From the NCBI RefSeq assembly GCF_006715495.1, contig NZ_VFNI01000003.1:124001-188000 (forward strand): a DNA stretch of 64,000 nucleotides, in the 5' to 3' direction. The first letter of the stretch is position 1. Every line of letters starts with the position of its first letter. Below are positions 1-7,766 of the stretch, one piece after another. The position numbers were made by a program, and so were the translations under genes. This stretch comes from Herbaspirillum sp. SJZ106 (GTDB lineage: Bacteria; Pseudomonadota; Gammaproteobacteria; Burkholderiales; Burkholderiaceae_D). The notes under the pieces were generated by a model. The model saw nothing but the letters and a program-made list of their open reading frames with translations, was not told the origin of the DNA and made no database searches.

Positions 1-4
1 AACC

Positions 5-709
5 ATGTCCATCCTGAAACCCGTCGCCATCGTATCGGCGGCCGCCGCGCTGTGCCTGGCGCTGGCATCCATGGCGCGCGTCAATGCCGCCGAACCCGCG
101 GTTGCCGTGCCCGCCGCGGTCGGCAAGGCGCAGCTCTCCTCGACCGCGCAAAGCGAAACCATCGTGCTGGCCGGCGGCTGCTTCTGGGGCGTGCAGGGCG
201 TGTTCCAGCACACCCAGGGCGTACTGCGCGCGCTGTCCGGCTATGCCGGCGGCAAGCGCGAGGCGGCGACCTACGAGATGGTCAGCAGCGGCGGCACCGG
301 CCATGCCGAAGCGGTGCAGGTGACCTATGACCCGCGCAAGATCTCCTTCGGCCAGATCCTGCAGATTTATTTTTCGGTGGCGCACGACCCAACCCAGCTG
401 AACCGCCAGGGGCCCGACCATGGCACGCAGTACCGTTCGGCCATCTTCACCGCCAGCCAGCAACAGCAGCAGGCGGCCGAGGCCTATATCGCCCAGATCA
501 ACGCCGCGAGGGTGTTTTCTTCGCCCATCGTGACGCAGGTGACGGCGTTGCAGGGTTTCTACCCGGCCGAGGACTACCACCAGGACTACGCCACCCTGCA
601 CCCCAACCAGCCCTATATCGCCTATAACGACCTGCCCAAGATCGCCAACCTGCAAAAGATGTATCCGGCCATCTACCGGGCCGATCCGGTCCTGGTGATG
701 AAACGCTGA
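5..709 (+). CDS. msrA: Exported peptide-methionine (S)-S-oxide reductase MsrA
   Basis: Reduces methionine-S-sulfoxide in oxidised proteins. The first ~29 residues form a hydrophobic signal peptide ending near VNAA, so the enzyme should act in the periplasm. The MsrA signature GGCFWG puts the catalytic cysteine at residue 59, and the family motifs GTQYRSAIF and EDYHQDY follow. The 234-residue length fits a single MsrA domain plus signal peptide. Apart from Cys17 in the signal peptide there is no other cysteine, so the usual C-terminal resolving cysteine is missing and an external reductant is implied. No MsrB or membrane partner is adjacent in the window. The ATG is only 4 bases from the window edge, so an upstream start cannot be excluded, but the signal peptide begins directly at this Met. 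Confidence 0.93.
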   Translation: MSILKPVAIVSAAAALCLALASMARVNAAEPAVAVPAAVGKAQLSSTAQSETIVLAGGCFWGVQGVFQHTQGVLRALSGYAGGKREAATYEMVSSGGTGHAEAVQVTYDPRKISFGQILQIYFSVAHDPTQLNRQGPDHGTQYRSAIFTASQQQQQAAEAYIAQINAARVFSSPIVTQVTALQGFYPAEDYHQDYATLHPNQPYIAYNDLPKIANLQKMYPAIYRADPVLVMKR

Positions 710-770
710 CGCCGTCCATGTGCGCGGGGAAGGATGAGACAATACGGCGCATCGTATCGTCCGTCCCGCC

Positions 771-2483
771 ATGAACCCGACCGAAACCCTGAGACAAGCC
801 TTCCAGCTGTTCGAGCAAGAACATTACGCCGCCGCCGAGCAGATGCTGTTTGATCTGCTGGAGAGCGAGCCGGATCATGTGCAGGTGCTGCATCTGCTGG
901 GCAGCGTGGCGGCGGCGCAAGCGCACTTCGAGGAGGCGGCCGTGGTGTTGCAACGCGCCTTGCGCCTGCTGCCGGCAAACGCCCGGGAGGCATTGCCGAT
1001 CCGCTACAAGCTGGGCCGCGCCTTCTACGAACTGGGCCGGGTTGAAGACGCCTTCCTGTTGTATCGCGCGCTGATAGAAGCGGGCCACCGGATGCCCGAA
1101 CTCTTTGTCGCCGCATCCGCCGCGCTGCAAGCGATGTCGCCCTCGGGCAAGAACGACGCGCAAGCCATTGCCTTATTGGACGAGGCCTTGCAGCTGCAGG
1201 CCGATGTGCCCGATACCTGGCACCGCAAGGCCATGCTGCACGAGCGCCTCAAGGACTGGCAAGCCGCGCGCGCCAGCGTGCAGCAGGCGCTGCGGCTGGA
1301 CGACCGGCGCGCCGTCTACTGGCACGATGCCGGCGCGGCTGAGCACGCGCTGGGCGACTTCGACACGGCCCTCAAGTTCTACGACCAGGCGCTCATTCTC
1401 GATCCCGATTACGTCGATGCCCATGTCAGCCGCGGCACCAGCCTGGCGCGCCTGCGGCAATACGACGACGCCATCGACAGCTACCGCCGCGCGCTCAGGC
1501 TGAAGCCGGACGATCCCGAGGCCAAGCTCAACCTGGCGCTTTCGCTGTTGGTGCTGGGCCGTTTCGAGGAGGCCTTGCCGCTCTACGAATGGCGCTGGGA
1601 AGGGCGCAGCGCGGATCCCTACCGCCACGCGGCGATTCCCGCCTGGAACGGCGCCACGCCGCTGCGCGGCAAACGCATCCTGCTGTGGGCGGAGCAGGGC
1701 TACGGCGACATCATCCAATTCATCCGCTATGCGCTGCAGATCGCCGAGGCCGGCGCGCAAGTGGTGCTCGAAGTGCCGGCCAACCAGTTGCCCCTGCTGG
1801 CGAGCCTGCCGTCTTCCTCGCCATGGGAAACGGTGGCCATCGGCGAACCGGTGCCGCCAGTGGATTGCCAGTTGCCGATGATGAGCCTGCCGCTGGTCTG
1901 CAATACGCGATACGGCGATATTCCCGCCCCCGTGCCCTACCTGCATGCCGACGACGCGCGCAAGCAGGCATGGATGGCGCGCATCGATGCGCTGGCGCCG
2001 CGCACGCCGGGACGTTTGCGCGTGGGCGTCGTCTGTTCCGGCAACCCCGGCAATACCAACGACTATCGTCGCTCCATCCCGCTGCAGCAATTCGCGCCGC
2101 TGGCGCAGGCGCGCCAGGAGATCGATTTCTTCGCGGTTCAGCCCGACTTGCGCGAGACCGACGCCGCCTGGCTGCACAGGCAAGCGGGCTGGCACTGGCT
2201 GGGGCAGGGGATCGGCAATTTCAACGAAACCGCCGCCGTATTGTCCTGCATGGACCTGCTGATCACGGTAGACACCGCCGCCGCCCACCTGGCCGGCGCA
2301 CTGGGCCTGCCGGTCTGGATCGCGCTGCCGTTCGCGCCCGACTGGCGCTGGTTCCTGAACCGCCACGATTCGCCGTGGTATCCCAGCGCCAGGCTGTTCC
2401 GGCAGCAGCAGGCCGGGCAATGGGGGGATGTGATGCTGGCGCTGAAGGCGGCGCTGGCCATTTCGGATTTTCCCGGCCGCTAA
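771..2483 (+). CDS. TPR-repeat protein with glycosyltransferase-like C-terminus
   Basis: A 570-residue protein. Residues ~1-280 are tandem tetratricopeptide repeats (for example YWHDAGAAEHALGDFDTALK and the following YVDAHVSRGTSLARLRQYDD unit), which make protein-protein scaffolds. Residues ~300-560 resemble the heptosyltransferase/GT41-like domain often fused to TPRs: LLWAEQGYGDIIQFIRY, CSGNPGNTNDYRRSIPL and a late TVDTAAAHLAGALG motif that corresponds to the nucleotide-sugar binding end of that fold. There is no signal peptide, so it is probably cytoplasmic. Related proteins modify glycans or proteins such as flagellin, but the substrate cannot be read from the sequence. A GDP-mannose Nudix hydrolase lies convergently downstream. 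Confidence 0.85.
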   Translation: MNPTETLRQAFQLFEQEHYAAAEQMLFDLLESEPDHVQVLHLLGSVAAAQAHFEEAAVVLQRALRLLPANAREALPIRYKLGRAFYELGRVEDAFLLYRALIEAGHRMPELFVAASAALQAMSPSGKNDAQAIALLDEALQLQADVPDTWHRKAMLHERLKDWQAARASVQQALRLDDRRAVYWHDAGAAEHALGDFDTALKFYDQALILDPDYVDAHVSRGTSLARLRQYDDAIDSYRRALRLKPDDPEAKLNLALSLLVLGRFEEALPLYEWRWEGRSADPYRHAAIPAWNGATPLRGKRILLWAEQGYGDIIQFIRYALQIAEAGAQVVLEVPANQLPLLASLPSSSPWETVAIGEPVPPVDCQLPMMSLPLVCNTRYGDIPAPVPYLHADDARKQAWMARIDALAPRTPGRLRVGVVCSGNPGNTNDYRRSIPLQQFAPLAQARQEIDFFAVQPDLRETDAAWLHRQAGWHWLGQGIGNFNETAAVLSCMDLLITVDTAAAHLAGALGLPVWIALPFAPDWRWFLNRHDSPWYPSARLFRQQQAGQWGDVMLALKAALAISDFPGR

Positions 2484-2508
2484 GGAGGACAGGGCGGGCC
2501 AGGGAGGC

Positions 2509-2976
2509 TTACAGTTTGTTGGCCGGCGCGTCTTCGAAGTAGCGCTTGGTGTTGACATGCACCAGCGGGCTTTGCATCAATTTATCCAGCGGCCACCAGC
2601 GCAGTTCCGAATGCTGGGCATCGGGGACGATGCGGCTTCCGGGCGGCAGGCTGCAATGGCATCCCAGCGCCACGTAGTGTGAGCCGAAGCCTTCGCGGCC
2701 CAGCGCATTGTCGGCATAGATATGGTCGAACGCGCCCGACAACTCCCAGCTTGCCGGTTCCACGCCGAGTTCCACCCGTGCGATGCGTCGCACGGCATCC
2801 TTCAGTGTTTCGCCTTTGCGGATACGCCCGCCGGGAACGAACCAGCAATCGCTGGCGGGGCGGTTGCGCCGGTAGCCGAGCAGGATCTCGTTGCGCTCAT
2901 TGCGAACCAGCAAATCGATCGATACCAGCGGGGTGGATTGGATCACCAGGGCAAAATCGTCGGCACTGAGGTTCAT
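2509..2976 (-). CDS. gmm: GDP-mannose mannosyl hydrolase (Nudix family)
   Basis: Hydrolyses GDP-mannose (or GDP-glucose) to GDP and the sugar. The 155-residue length and the N-terminus (DDFALVIQSTPLVSIDLLV, then GYRRNRPA and CWFVPGGRIRKGET) match the Gmm/NudD subgroup. The Nudix box is the divergent form of that subgroup: after GGRIRKGET it runs RRIARVELG rather than the canonical REXXEEXG, as expected because Gmm enzymes lack the usual catalytic glutamate. It is convergent with the TPR/glycosyltransferase gene (25-bp gap), which hints at a shared surface-sugar context but no operon. Confidence 0.87.
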   Translation of the reverse strand: MNLSADDFALVIQSTPLVSIDLLVRNERNEILLGYRRNRPASDCWFVPGGRIRKGETLKDAVRRIARVELGVEPASWELSGAFDHIYADNALGREGFGSHYVALGCHCSLPPGSRIVPDAQHSELRWWPLDKLMQSPLVHVNTKRYFEDAPANKL

Positions 2977-3035
2977 GGTCGGGGCGCAAAAAGGGGGCTT
3001 GGAAAAAGGACGTGGAATGGGGACGTAGAATGGCC

Positions 3036-3076
3036 AAAACAGAAAAGCCTTCCAAAGGCATGCTTTGGAAGGCTTT
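3036..3076 (-). terminator. Rho-independent terminator of tRNA-Lys
   Basis: A perfect 14-bp stem (AAAGCCTTCCAAAG / CTTTGGAAGGCTTT) with a 5-nt loop starts 7 bases beyond the tRNA 3' end. On the minus strand it is followed by a U-rich tract (TTTTCTGTTTT). Confidence 0.85.
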
Positions 3077-3083
3077 GAAATTC

Positions 3084-3159
3084 TGGTGGGGCGTCACAGA
3101 TTCGAACTGTGGACCTACGGATTAAGAGTCCGCTGCTCTACCAACTGAGCTAACGCCCC
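3084..3159 (-). tRNA. tRNA-Lys (anticodon CTT)
   Basis: The minus strand reads GGGGCGTTAGCTCAG at the 5' end, has the seven-base anticodon loop CTCTTAA (anticodon CTT, reading AAG) and the T-loop GTTCGAATC. It ends in GCCCCACCA with the CCA encoded. The acceptor stem GGGGCGT/ACGCCCC pairs fully. Length is 76 nt. It directly abuts the AT-rich islet at 3.2-4.1 kb. Confidence 0.97.
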
Positions 3160-3168
3160 GTGCTGCAC

Positions 3169-3199
3169 GTTGTTGCTCTGTGCTGCAAGAAAGGACGCA
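3169..3199. repeat. Islet-flanking direct repeat, copy 1
   Basis: A 31-bp sequence beginning GTTGTTGCTCTGT, 10 bp from the 5' end of the tRNA-Lys gene. It recurs in direct orientation at 4075-4105 with two mismatches. The two copies bracket about 0.9 kb of AT-rich DNA. Confidence 0.8.
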
Positions 3200-3304
3200 T
3201 TATAGGTAGGGTTTATCAGTTCCGCAAGTTCTTTTTTCTTTTCTTCATCACTTTCTAGTTCATAGGTCGCAGTCAAGGCTGATTCTTTGACATCCAGACC
3301 CGTC

Positions 3305-3595
3305 TCACAGCACATTTGACCATGTAATACGGCTTGATGGCTTCTCCCTTACGCCATTTGCTAATAGCGCCTCACTTACCCCAAGAGGTTGAGCCATACG
3401 GGAATGACTATTGTCTCCGCGTGCGGCATTATAAAAATCAATGGCTATCAACATGGCAACCTCTTGTGCTTTTTCGCTAGCGTTATGCAGTCGTGATTCT
3501 TTTTTTAAGTTCGACGTTGGTATGCGTAAGGACTTTTCTTGGGTGGGAGCGACGCTATTCATGCGGTCGATATGGAACAAAAATGTTCTCCACAT
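3305..3595 (-). CDS. Hypothetical protein, possible degenerate HTH protein
   Basis: A 96-residue open frame in the AT-rich islet. Its C-terminal half has a stretch (SRMAQPLGVSEALLANG) that could be a helix-turn-helix. Just past its stop, a second minus-strand frame (about 3170-3315) continues with a charged segment, ELESDEEKKKELAEL, as if a longer gene had been frameshifted. No family is recognised and no clear ribosome binding site was found. It could be spurious. Confidence 0.25.
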   Translation of the reverse strand: MWRTFLFHIDRMNSVAPTQEKSLRIPTSNLKKESRLHNASEKAQEVAMLIAIDFYNAARGDNSHSRMAQPLGVSEALLANGVREKPSSRITWSNVL

Positions 3596-3637
3596 CCACT
3601 TATGGGCTCCTTCAATACTTCCTTACTGGAGCCACCT

Positions 3638-3985
3638 ATGTCGAATTCGCTCACAATTCCTTTCTCATCCTCGCCTCTTGAGTGGGAGGTAACCAAGCAT
3701 ACGCAGGGCCAAAAAATGCAAAGTTTGTCCACCGACCAGCTATTGACGGATGCGATGAGTGCTGATGCGACACCTGATGGAAAGAGGATAGCTGGTACCG
3801 AACTGCAACGCCGTCTGGATAACGGTGAAATCGGGCAGGACCTGTCGGCGGCTGATAAAGAAGAGGTACAGAAGCTGCTTGACAGTATGAAAAATGGCGA
3901 ACTCTCGCCGGATGGCGCACAACGCTTGCAGCAATTGCTGCAACCGACCGCGTTGTCATCGGGTGACAACGACGATATTCGCTGA
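3638..3985 (+). CDS. Hypothetical protein in tRNA-adjacent islet
   Basis: A 115-residue acidic, Gln/Asp/Leu-rich protein with no recognised domain. It has repeated short helices, such as STDQLLTDAMSADA and SAADKEEVQKLLDSMKNGEL. The chosen ATG is preceded by GGAG at the right distance (CTGGAGCCACCTATG); the same frame is open for another 33 codons upstream without a better start. Codon use and GC are unlike the flanking chromosome. There is no signal peptide. It may be islet cargo; function unknown. Confidence 0.5.
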   Translation: MSNSLTIPFSSSPLEWEVTKHTQGQKMQSLSTDQLLTDAMSADATPDGKRIAGTELQRRLDNGEIGQDLSAADKEEVQKLLDSMKNGELSPDGAQRLQQLLQPTALSSGDNDDIR

Positions 3986-4074
3986 CAGCAGCGAGCCACA
4001 TCAACTTTTGAAGCAAGCTAGCCTGCTTGATGCAGGCTGGTTCGCATTAGCAGCTTCAAAGAGCGGCTTTGCCC

Positions 4075-4105
4075 GTTGTTGCTCTGTCCTGCAAGCAAGG
4101 ACGCA
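4075..4105. repeat. Islet-flanking direct repeat, copy 2
   Basis: Second copy of the 31-bp repeat at 3169-3199 (29 of 31 positions identical), same orientation. Nothing gene-like is visible between it and the next gene at 4233. Confidence 0.8.
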
Positions 4106-4232
4106 AGTGGGTTTTCATTGCTACGCAAGCCTTTTTCAAGAAATCTGAAAATAATGCTGGCCGCTTGTTGCATGTGCAATATCCGGCCGATCTTCGAGCA
4201 GGCTTTGCGTGCAGGCGTCGTCCAATCGTTCC

Positions 4233-5051
4233 TCAGATACCGCTCTTGATCCCGTTGACCCAGGACTTGGCCGGCAGCCTGGTCTGCGCTTCGATCTGCG
4301 CGGCGCGTTCGTACAGGGCCGGGAAGTCGAACTGACGCTGTCCCTTGAAGGCGAGCGCGACGACGTTGCCGTCATGGACTTCGGGCAGCGAAACCACCGT
4401 ATCGAATGCGAATTCCATCGCCTTCAGGTTCCTGGCGTAGCTGGGATGGTCGCCGAACAGGTTGACCGTCATGACGCCGCCGGGGGCCAGGCTGTCGTAG
4501 CAGGCCTGGTAGAACTCCGGCGTATCGAGCACCGGGCCGCGCGCAGTGGCGTCGTAGAGGTCGACCTGCAGCGCATCGATGATGCCGTGCCCGGCCGCAT
4601 GCAGGATGAAGTCCATGGCATCGCTTTCGATCAGCATCAGGCGCTCGTCGGGTTCGGGCAGCTTGAACATGCTGTGGCAGATGGCAACCACCGCCGGGTT
4701 CAGTTCCACCGCCGTCACTTGCGCCTGCGGGAATTCACGGTAGGCGAACTTGGTCAGCGCGCCGGTACCCAGCCCCAGCTGCACGATATGGCGCGGCGCC
4801 GGGTTGAACAGCATCCAGGCCATCATTTGCTGCGCATACTCCAGCTCGATCCAGTCCGGCTTGCGGATGCGCATGGCGCCTTGTACCCATTCGGTGCCGA
4901 AGTGCAGGTAGCGCACGCCATCCAATTCGGACAGCGTCACCGGCGCGAACCTGGGCGTGCGGGGTTTGGCGGCATCGGCGCCGAGGCGGCGGCGGTTGGG
5001 GCCGGCCTTGGTGTTGGCCTGGGCCTCGATGGATTTTCTTCTGATCAGCAT
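4233..5051 (-). CDS. Spermidine synthase-like SAM-dependent methyltransferase-fold protein
   Basis: A 272-residue protein with the Rossmann SAM-binding motif QLGLGTGALTKF, then TAVELNPAVV (acidic residue ending beta-2), SDAMDFI and VDLYDATARGPV, as in the polyamine-synthase (SpeE) superfamily. The polyamine-specific gate motif is not obvious, and proteins of this type are often annotated simply as spermidine synthase-like. Its biochemical role is therefore uncertain. The frame is open upstream to an ATG at 5174, but that extension is low-complexity and Arg-rich; the start at 5051 (MLIRRKSIEAQ) is preferred, although no strong ribosome binding site marks it. It is divergent from metQ. Confidence 0.75.
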   Translation of the reverse strand: MLIRRKSIEAQANTKAGPNRRRLGADAAKPRTPRFAPVTLSELDGVRYLHFGTEWVQGAMRIRKPDWIELEYAQQMMAWMLFNPAPRHIVQLGLGTGALTKFAYREFPQAQVTAVELNPAVVAICHSMFKLPEPDERLMLIESDAMDFILHAAGHGIIDALQVDLYDATARGPVLDTPEFYQACYDSLAPGGVMTVNLFGDHPSYARNLKAMEFAFDTVVSLPEVHDGNVVALAFKGQRQFDFPALYERAAQIEAQTRLPAKSWVNGIKSGI

Positions 5052-5233
5052 GGTATGGAATCGGGTGATAGCGGTGCGGCCGGTACGGGTGCCGCCTGGA
5101 GGCGGAATGATACCTTGCCGGACGCCTCTGCCGCAGTTTTGCCGCGCTTCCCGCATATCGACATGCGGATTCATTCCTTCTTTCCGTGCCGGGCCTGTGT
5201 GACCATGCTGTCCTCATTCTTATCGGGGACATC

Positions 5234-6049
5234 ATGCAATTGGCTGCAATCGCAAAACTGGCCGGCGCATTGGCCGCACTGAGCCTGGCGCTGGCGCCGC
5301 ACACGGCATCGGCGCAGGACAAGACGAAGATCAAGGTCGGCATCTCGGTGGGTAATGCAGAGAGCACCTTCGAGGTGGTCAAGAAAGTCGCCGCGCGCGA
5401 AGGGCTGGAGATCCAGACCGTGGTCTTCAGCGACTACCTGCAGCCCAACGCGGCGCTGGCCGCCGGCGACCTGGACGCCAATGCCTTCCAGCACGTGCCT
5501 TATCTGGACAGCCAGATCAAGGCGCGCGGCTACAAGATCGTGCCGGTGGGGCTGACCATCACCGCGCCATTGGGCATTTATTCCAAAAAATACAAGTCGG
5601 TCGACCAATTGCCCAACGGCGCCACCATCGGCATCCAGAATGACCCGTCCAACGGCAACCGCGCGCTGCTGCTGTTGCAAAAGGCCGGCCTGATCAAGCT
5701 CAAGCCGGGGGCGGGCGAGAACGGCGTCAATGCCACCCCGCTGGATGTGGCGGACAACCCGAAGAAGCTCAAGCTGGTCGAACTCGACGCCGCGCAATTG
5801 CCGCGTTCGCTGGACGACCTGGCCGCCGTCTCGATCAATAACGACTACGCCTTCAAGGCCGGGCTGTCGCTGCAGAAGGACACCATCGCCGTGGAAGACC
5901 CGCGCGGCCGCTATGCCAACGTCATCGCCACCCGCGCCGAAGACAAGGACAAGCCCTGGGTCAGGAAGCTGGTGCAGGCCTACCAGTCGGAAGAGGTGCG
6001 CAAATTCATCGAAAGCGAATTCAAGGGATCGCTGGTGCCGGCGTTCTGA
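5234..6049 (+). CDS. metQ: MetQ/NlpA-family methionine ABC transporter substrate-binding protein
   Basis: A 271-residue periplasmic binding protein of the D/L-methionine uptake system. It starts with a signal peptide (LAGALAALSLALAPHTASAQ) and continues with KIKVGISVG, VVFSDYLQPNAAL, DANAFQHVPYLD and AFKAGLSLQKD, all typical of MetQ. Unlike most MetQ proteins it has no lipobox cysteine, so it is predicted to be free in the periplasm. The ATG at 5234 has GGGGAC upstream; the frame is open to 5186. No MetN ATPase or MetI permease lies nearby, so this is an orphan binding protein, followed by a strong terminator. Confidence 0.9.
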   Translation: MQLAAIAKLAGALAALSLALAPHTASAQDKTKIKVGISVGNAESTFEVVKKVAAREGLEIQTVVFSDYLQPNAALAAGDLDANAFQHVPYLDSQIKARGYKIVPVGLTITAPLGIYSKKYKSVDQLPNGATIGIQNDPSNGNRALLLLQKAGLIKLKPGAGENGVNATPLDVADNPKKLKLVELDAAQLPRSLDDLAAVSINNDYAFKAGLSLQKDTIAVEDPRGRYANVIATRAEDKDKPWVRKLVQAYQSEEVRKFIESEFKGSLVPAF

Positions 6050-6116
6050 GAGTCCCTGGAGCGGGGCAGCGCCCTGCCCGAAAACATGCTGAAGCTTTGA
6101 AAGCGGCGCATTATCG

Positions 6117-6150
6117 ATGCCGCCCGGCGGCAATCCGGGCGGCATTTTTT
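6117..6150 (+). terminator. Rho-independent terminator after metQ
   Basis: An 11-bp perfect stem (ATGCCGCCCGG / CCGGGCGGCAT) with a 7-nt loop, followed by TTTTTT, 68 bp after the metQ stop codon. Confidence 0.9.
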
Positions 6151-6195
6151 GATGCCGATCCGGCCGGCGGCCGGCTGCTCATATACACTTCGGCC

Positions 6196-6339
6196 ATGCT
6201 CAAACCTCTTATTTTCTGCATCAAGCTGGCCATCGTTTTCGCCGCCATCGTCTTCTTCGGCAAGGCGGTGCAGTACCTCATTTTCAACGGCGGCTTTTCA
6301 GGCGAGTTCTTCGATTATGTGTTTTTCCGCAAGACCTGA
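6196..6339 (+). CDS. Small single-pass membrane protein
   Basis: A 47-residue ORF with one hydrophobic helix (residues ~3-22) followed by an aromatic-rich tail ending FFDYVFFRKT. Its ATG lies 46 bp after the metQ terminator, so it needs its own promoter; the upstream sequence CTCATATACACTTCGGCC has no strong ribosome binding site. The composition is consistent with a real short membrane protein, but no family is recognised. Confidence 0.45.
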   Translation: MLKPLIFCIKLAIVFAAIVFFGKAVQYLIFNGGFSGEFFDYVFFRKT

Positions 6340-6404
6340 TCGGTCGTGCGCCTTGCCTGTGTGCAGGTTCCCGAGTCGCATCGAGCCGGCAGGACTCATG
6401 TGAA

Positions 6405-6450
6405 CATGTACGTCTTTCTGTACATGTATTAAAATCCCGTCACTTGTACA
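6405..6450 (+). promoter_or_regulatory. YefM-YoeB operator/promoter
   Basis: An inverted repeat CATGTAC-N8-GTACATG (6405-6426) is followed by a second TGTACA at 6445-6450, just ahead of the antitoxin start. In E. coli the YefM antitoxin binds a palindrome with TGTACA cores for autorepression, so this matches the family's operator. TATTAAAAT at 6427-6435 is a possible -10 overlapping it. Confidence 0.8.
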
Positions 6451-6466
6451 GCCTATGGAGCGGCAT

Positions 6467-6724
6467 ATGCGCACCGTTCACTTTACCGATGCCCGCAGCA
6501 ATTTGAAGAGTGTGATCGACCGCGTTGTTGAAGATGCCGATGTCACGCTGATTACGCGGCGCGATGCTCCCAATGCGGTTGTGATGTCGCAGGAGTATTA
6601 CGACAGCCTCATGGAAACAGTGCATCTGTTGCGTTCGCCGGCGAATGTCGCCCACCTTGAGCGTTCGATCGGACAACTTCGCGAAGGCAGCGCCGTGGAG
6701 CGCACTATCGACGAAAGCCAATGA
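6467..6724 (+). CDS. yefM: Antitoxin YefM (Phd/YefM family)
   Basis: An 85-residue antitoxin that neutralises YoeB and autorepresses the operon through its N-terminal DNA-binding half. Family features are MRTVHFTDARSNLKSVID at the N-terminus, TLITRRDAPNAVVMS and the ETVHLLRSPANVAHL motif that leads into the toxin-wrapping C-terminus. The start at MRTVHF matches E. coli YefM; an in-frame ATG lies 12 bp upstream with GGAG near it. The stop overlaps the yoeB start (ATGA), as expected for translational coupling. Confidence 0.95.
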   Translation: MRTVHFTDARSNLKSVIDRVVEDADVTLITRRDAPNAVVMSQEYYDSLMETVHLLRSPANVAHLERSIGQLREGSAVERTIDESQ

Positions 6725-6987
6725 GCAGCCGACGCATATTGTTTACCGCTGAAGCCTGGGACGACTATCAGTACTGGCAGACGCAAGACCGGAAAACACT
6801 GAAGCGCATCAATCAACTGACCCGCGAGGCCCAGCGGACTCCGTTCGAAGGCATCGGCAAGCCGGAGCCGCTCAAGGCCAATCTGTCAGGATTCTGGTCG
6901 CGTCGCATCGACGATGTGAACAGGCTGGTGTATGAAGCCAAGGAAGGGCAGATCAATATCGTCTCTTGCCGCTATCACTACGAGTAA
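6721..6987 (+). CDS. yoeB: mRNA interferase toxin YoeB
   Basis: An 88-residue RelE-superfamily ribonuclease that cuts mRNA in the ribosomal A site. Residues matching the E. coli YoeB active site are present: Glu49, Arg68 (DDVNRLVYE) and His86 in the C-terminal CRYHYE. Other signatures are AWDDYQYWQTQDRKTLKRIN and LSGFWSRRID. The gene appears intact, so the toxin is probably functional. It overlaps yefM by 4 bp. Toxin and antitoxin should be co-repressed through the TGTACA operator. Confidence 0.95.
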   Translation: MSSRRILFTAEAWDDYQYWQTQDRKTLKRINQLTREAQRTPFEGIGKPEPLKANLSGFWSRRIDDVNRLVYEAKEGQINIVSCRYHYE

Positions 6988-7041
6988 GCCTGCCGTTATT
7001 CACCGCCGCATCGCAATCGATAAAACGTGCCGTACGCCGCG

Positions 7042-7596
7042 CTAGCCGGGCGCTGTGTTCGAAGCGGCCAGCCGTCGCCATATTTCCAGTTTTTGCGCAT
7101 ACGACAGAGAGGCATGCGCCGGACTGCTCGACGGCAAAAGCAGAGTCCGGTATCGCAGCGCCCGTTCCCCCAAAGCCTTCATCCCGATCTTCGCCGCAGT
7201 GCCGCCATTGAATGCGACGGTGGTCAAGTCAGGCAAGGTATCGATGAGCGTCACCAGATCGTTCTGCGAATGTTCTCGAATCGCGCTATCCAGGCTGCCG
7301 ATCCTGCGTGCATTGGCAATCACATCCCACAAACCGATGCGATGTTCCAACAAGACCGACAACCGTGTCTCATAATCCAGCCCAACCAGGTCGACGCCAA
7401 TCGAATCCCCGACCAGCCGCCAAAATGCATTGCGCGGATGTCCGTAATACTGGCTGGCCGCCAGCGAAGCCATTCCCGGCAAACTCCCTAAAATCAGCGT
7501 GCGCGTATCGCGCGCCACCACCGGCGCGAAGCTGGCCAGCAGCGGATCGGCGGCGGTGAATTCGAGCGGTTGTGGTCCGGTTTTCCTGGTCGGCAT
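7042..7596 (-). CDS. DNA-deoxyinosine (hypoxanthine) glycosylase-like UDG-fold protein
   Basis: A 184-residue member of the uracil-DNA-glycosylase superfamily, most like the family-6 enzymes that remove hypoxanthine from deaminated adenine. Visible motifs are LILGSLPGMASLAASQYYGHPRNAFW (catalytic loop region, residues ~35-60; split here as GSLPG and YYGHPRNAFW), GLWDVI, VAFNGGTAAK and the closing LLPSSSPAHA loop. It would act in base-excision repair in the cytoplasm. It is a single gene, convergent with the yoeB operon. Activity on uracil versus hypoxanthine is not decided by sequence alone. Confidence 0.82.
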   Translation of the reverse strand: MPTRKTGPQPLEFTAADPLLASFAPVVARDTRTLILGSLPGMASLAASQYYGHPRNAFWRLVGDSIGVDLVGLDYETRLSVLLEHRIGLWDVIANARRIGSLDSAIREHSQNDLVTLIDTLPDLTTVAFNGGTAAKIGMKALGERALRYRTLLLPSSSPAHASLSYAQKLEIWRRLAASNTAPG

Positions 7597-7766
7597 GGTT
7601 TGTCCGGTCGGAGATGAAAATTATTTGACGGTGCGCCACAGGCAGCGAGGAGAGGCACAATGACGCGACATCGCCCAGGCGCCGCTTGCGGCAAAACAGC
7701 GATCTTAGCGTAATTGCCGCAGGCGCAATTGCCCCAACTTCAAGCAGACATTTCACGGAGGAAGAC

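Noticed and set aside
3115-3315. 66-codon minus-strand ORF ending in ALAQLVEQRTLNP
   Set aside because: Its end is the translation of the tRNA-Lys gene, a well-known false ORF pattern. Only the upstream part might belong to a frameshifted gene.
4209-5282. 357-codon plus-strand ORF opposite the spermidine-synthase-like gene
   Set aside because: Antisense shadow of a GC-rich gene; the minus strand has clear SAM-binding motifs and the plus-strand product has none.
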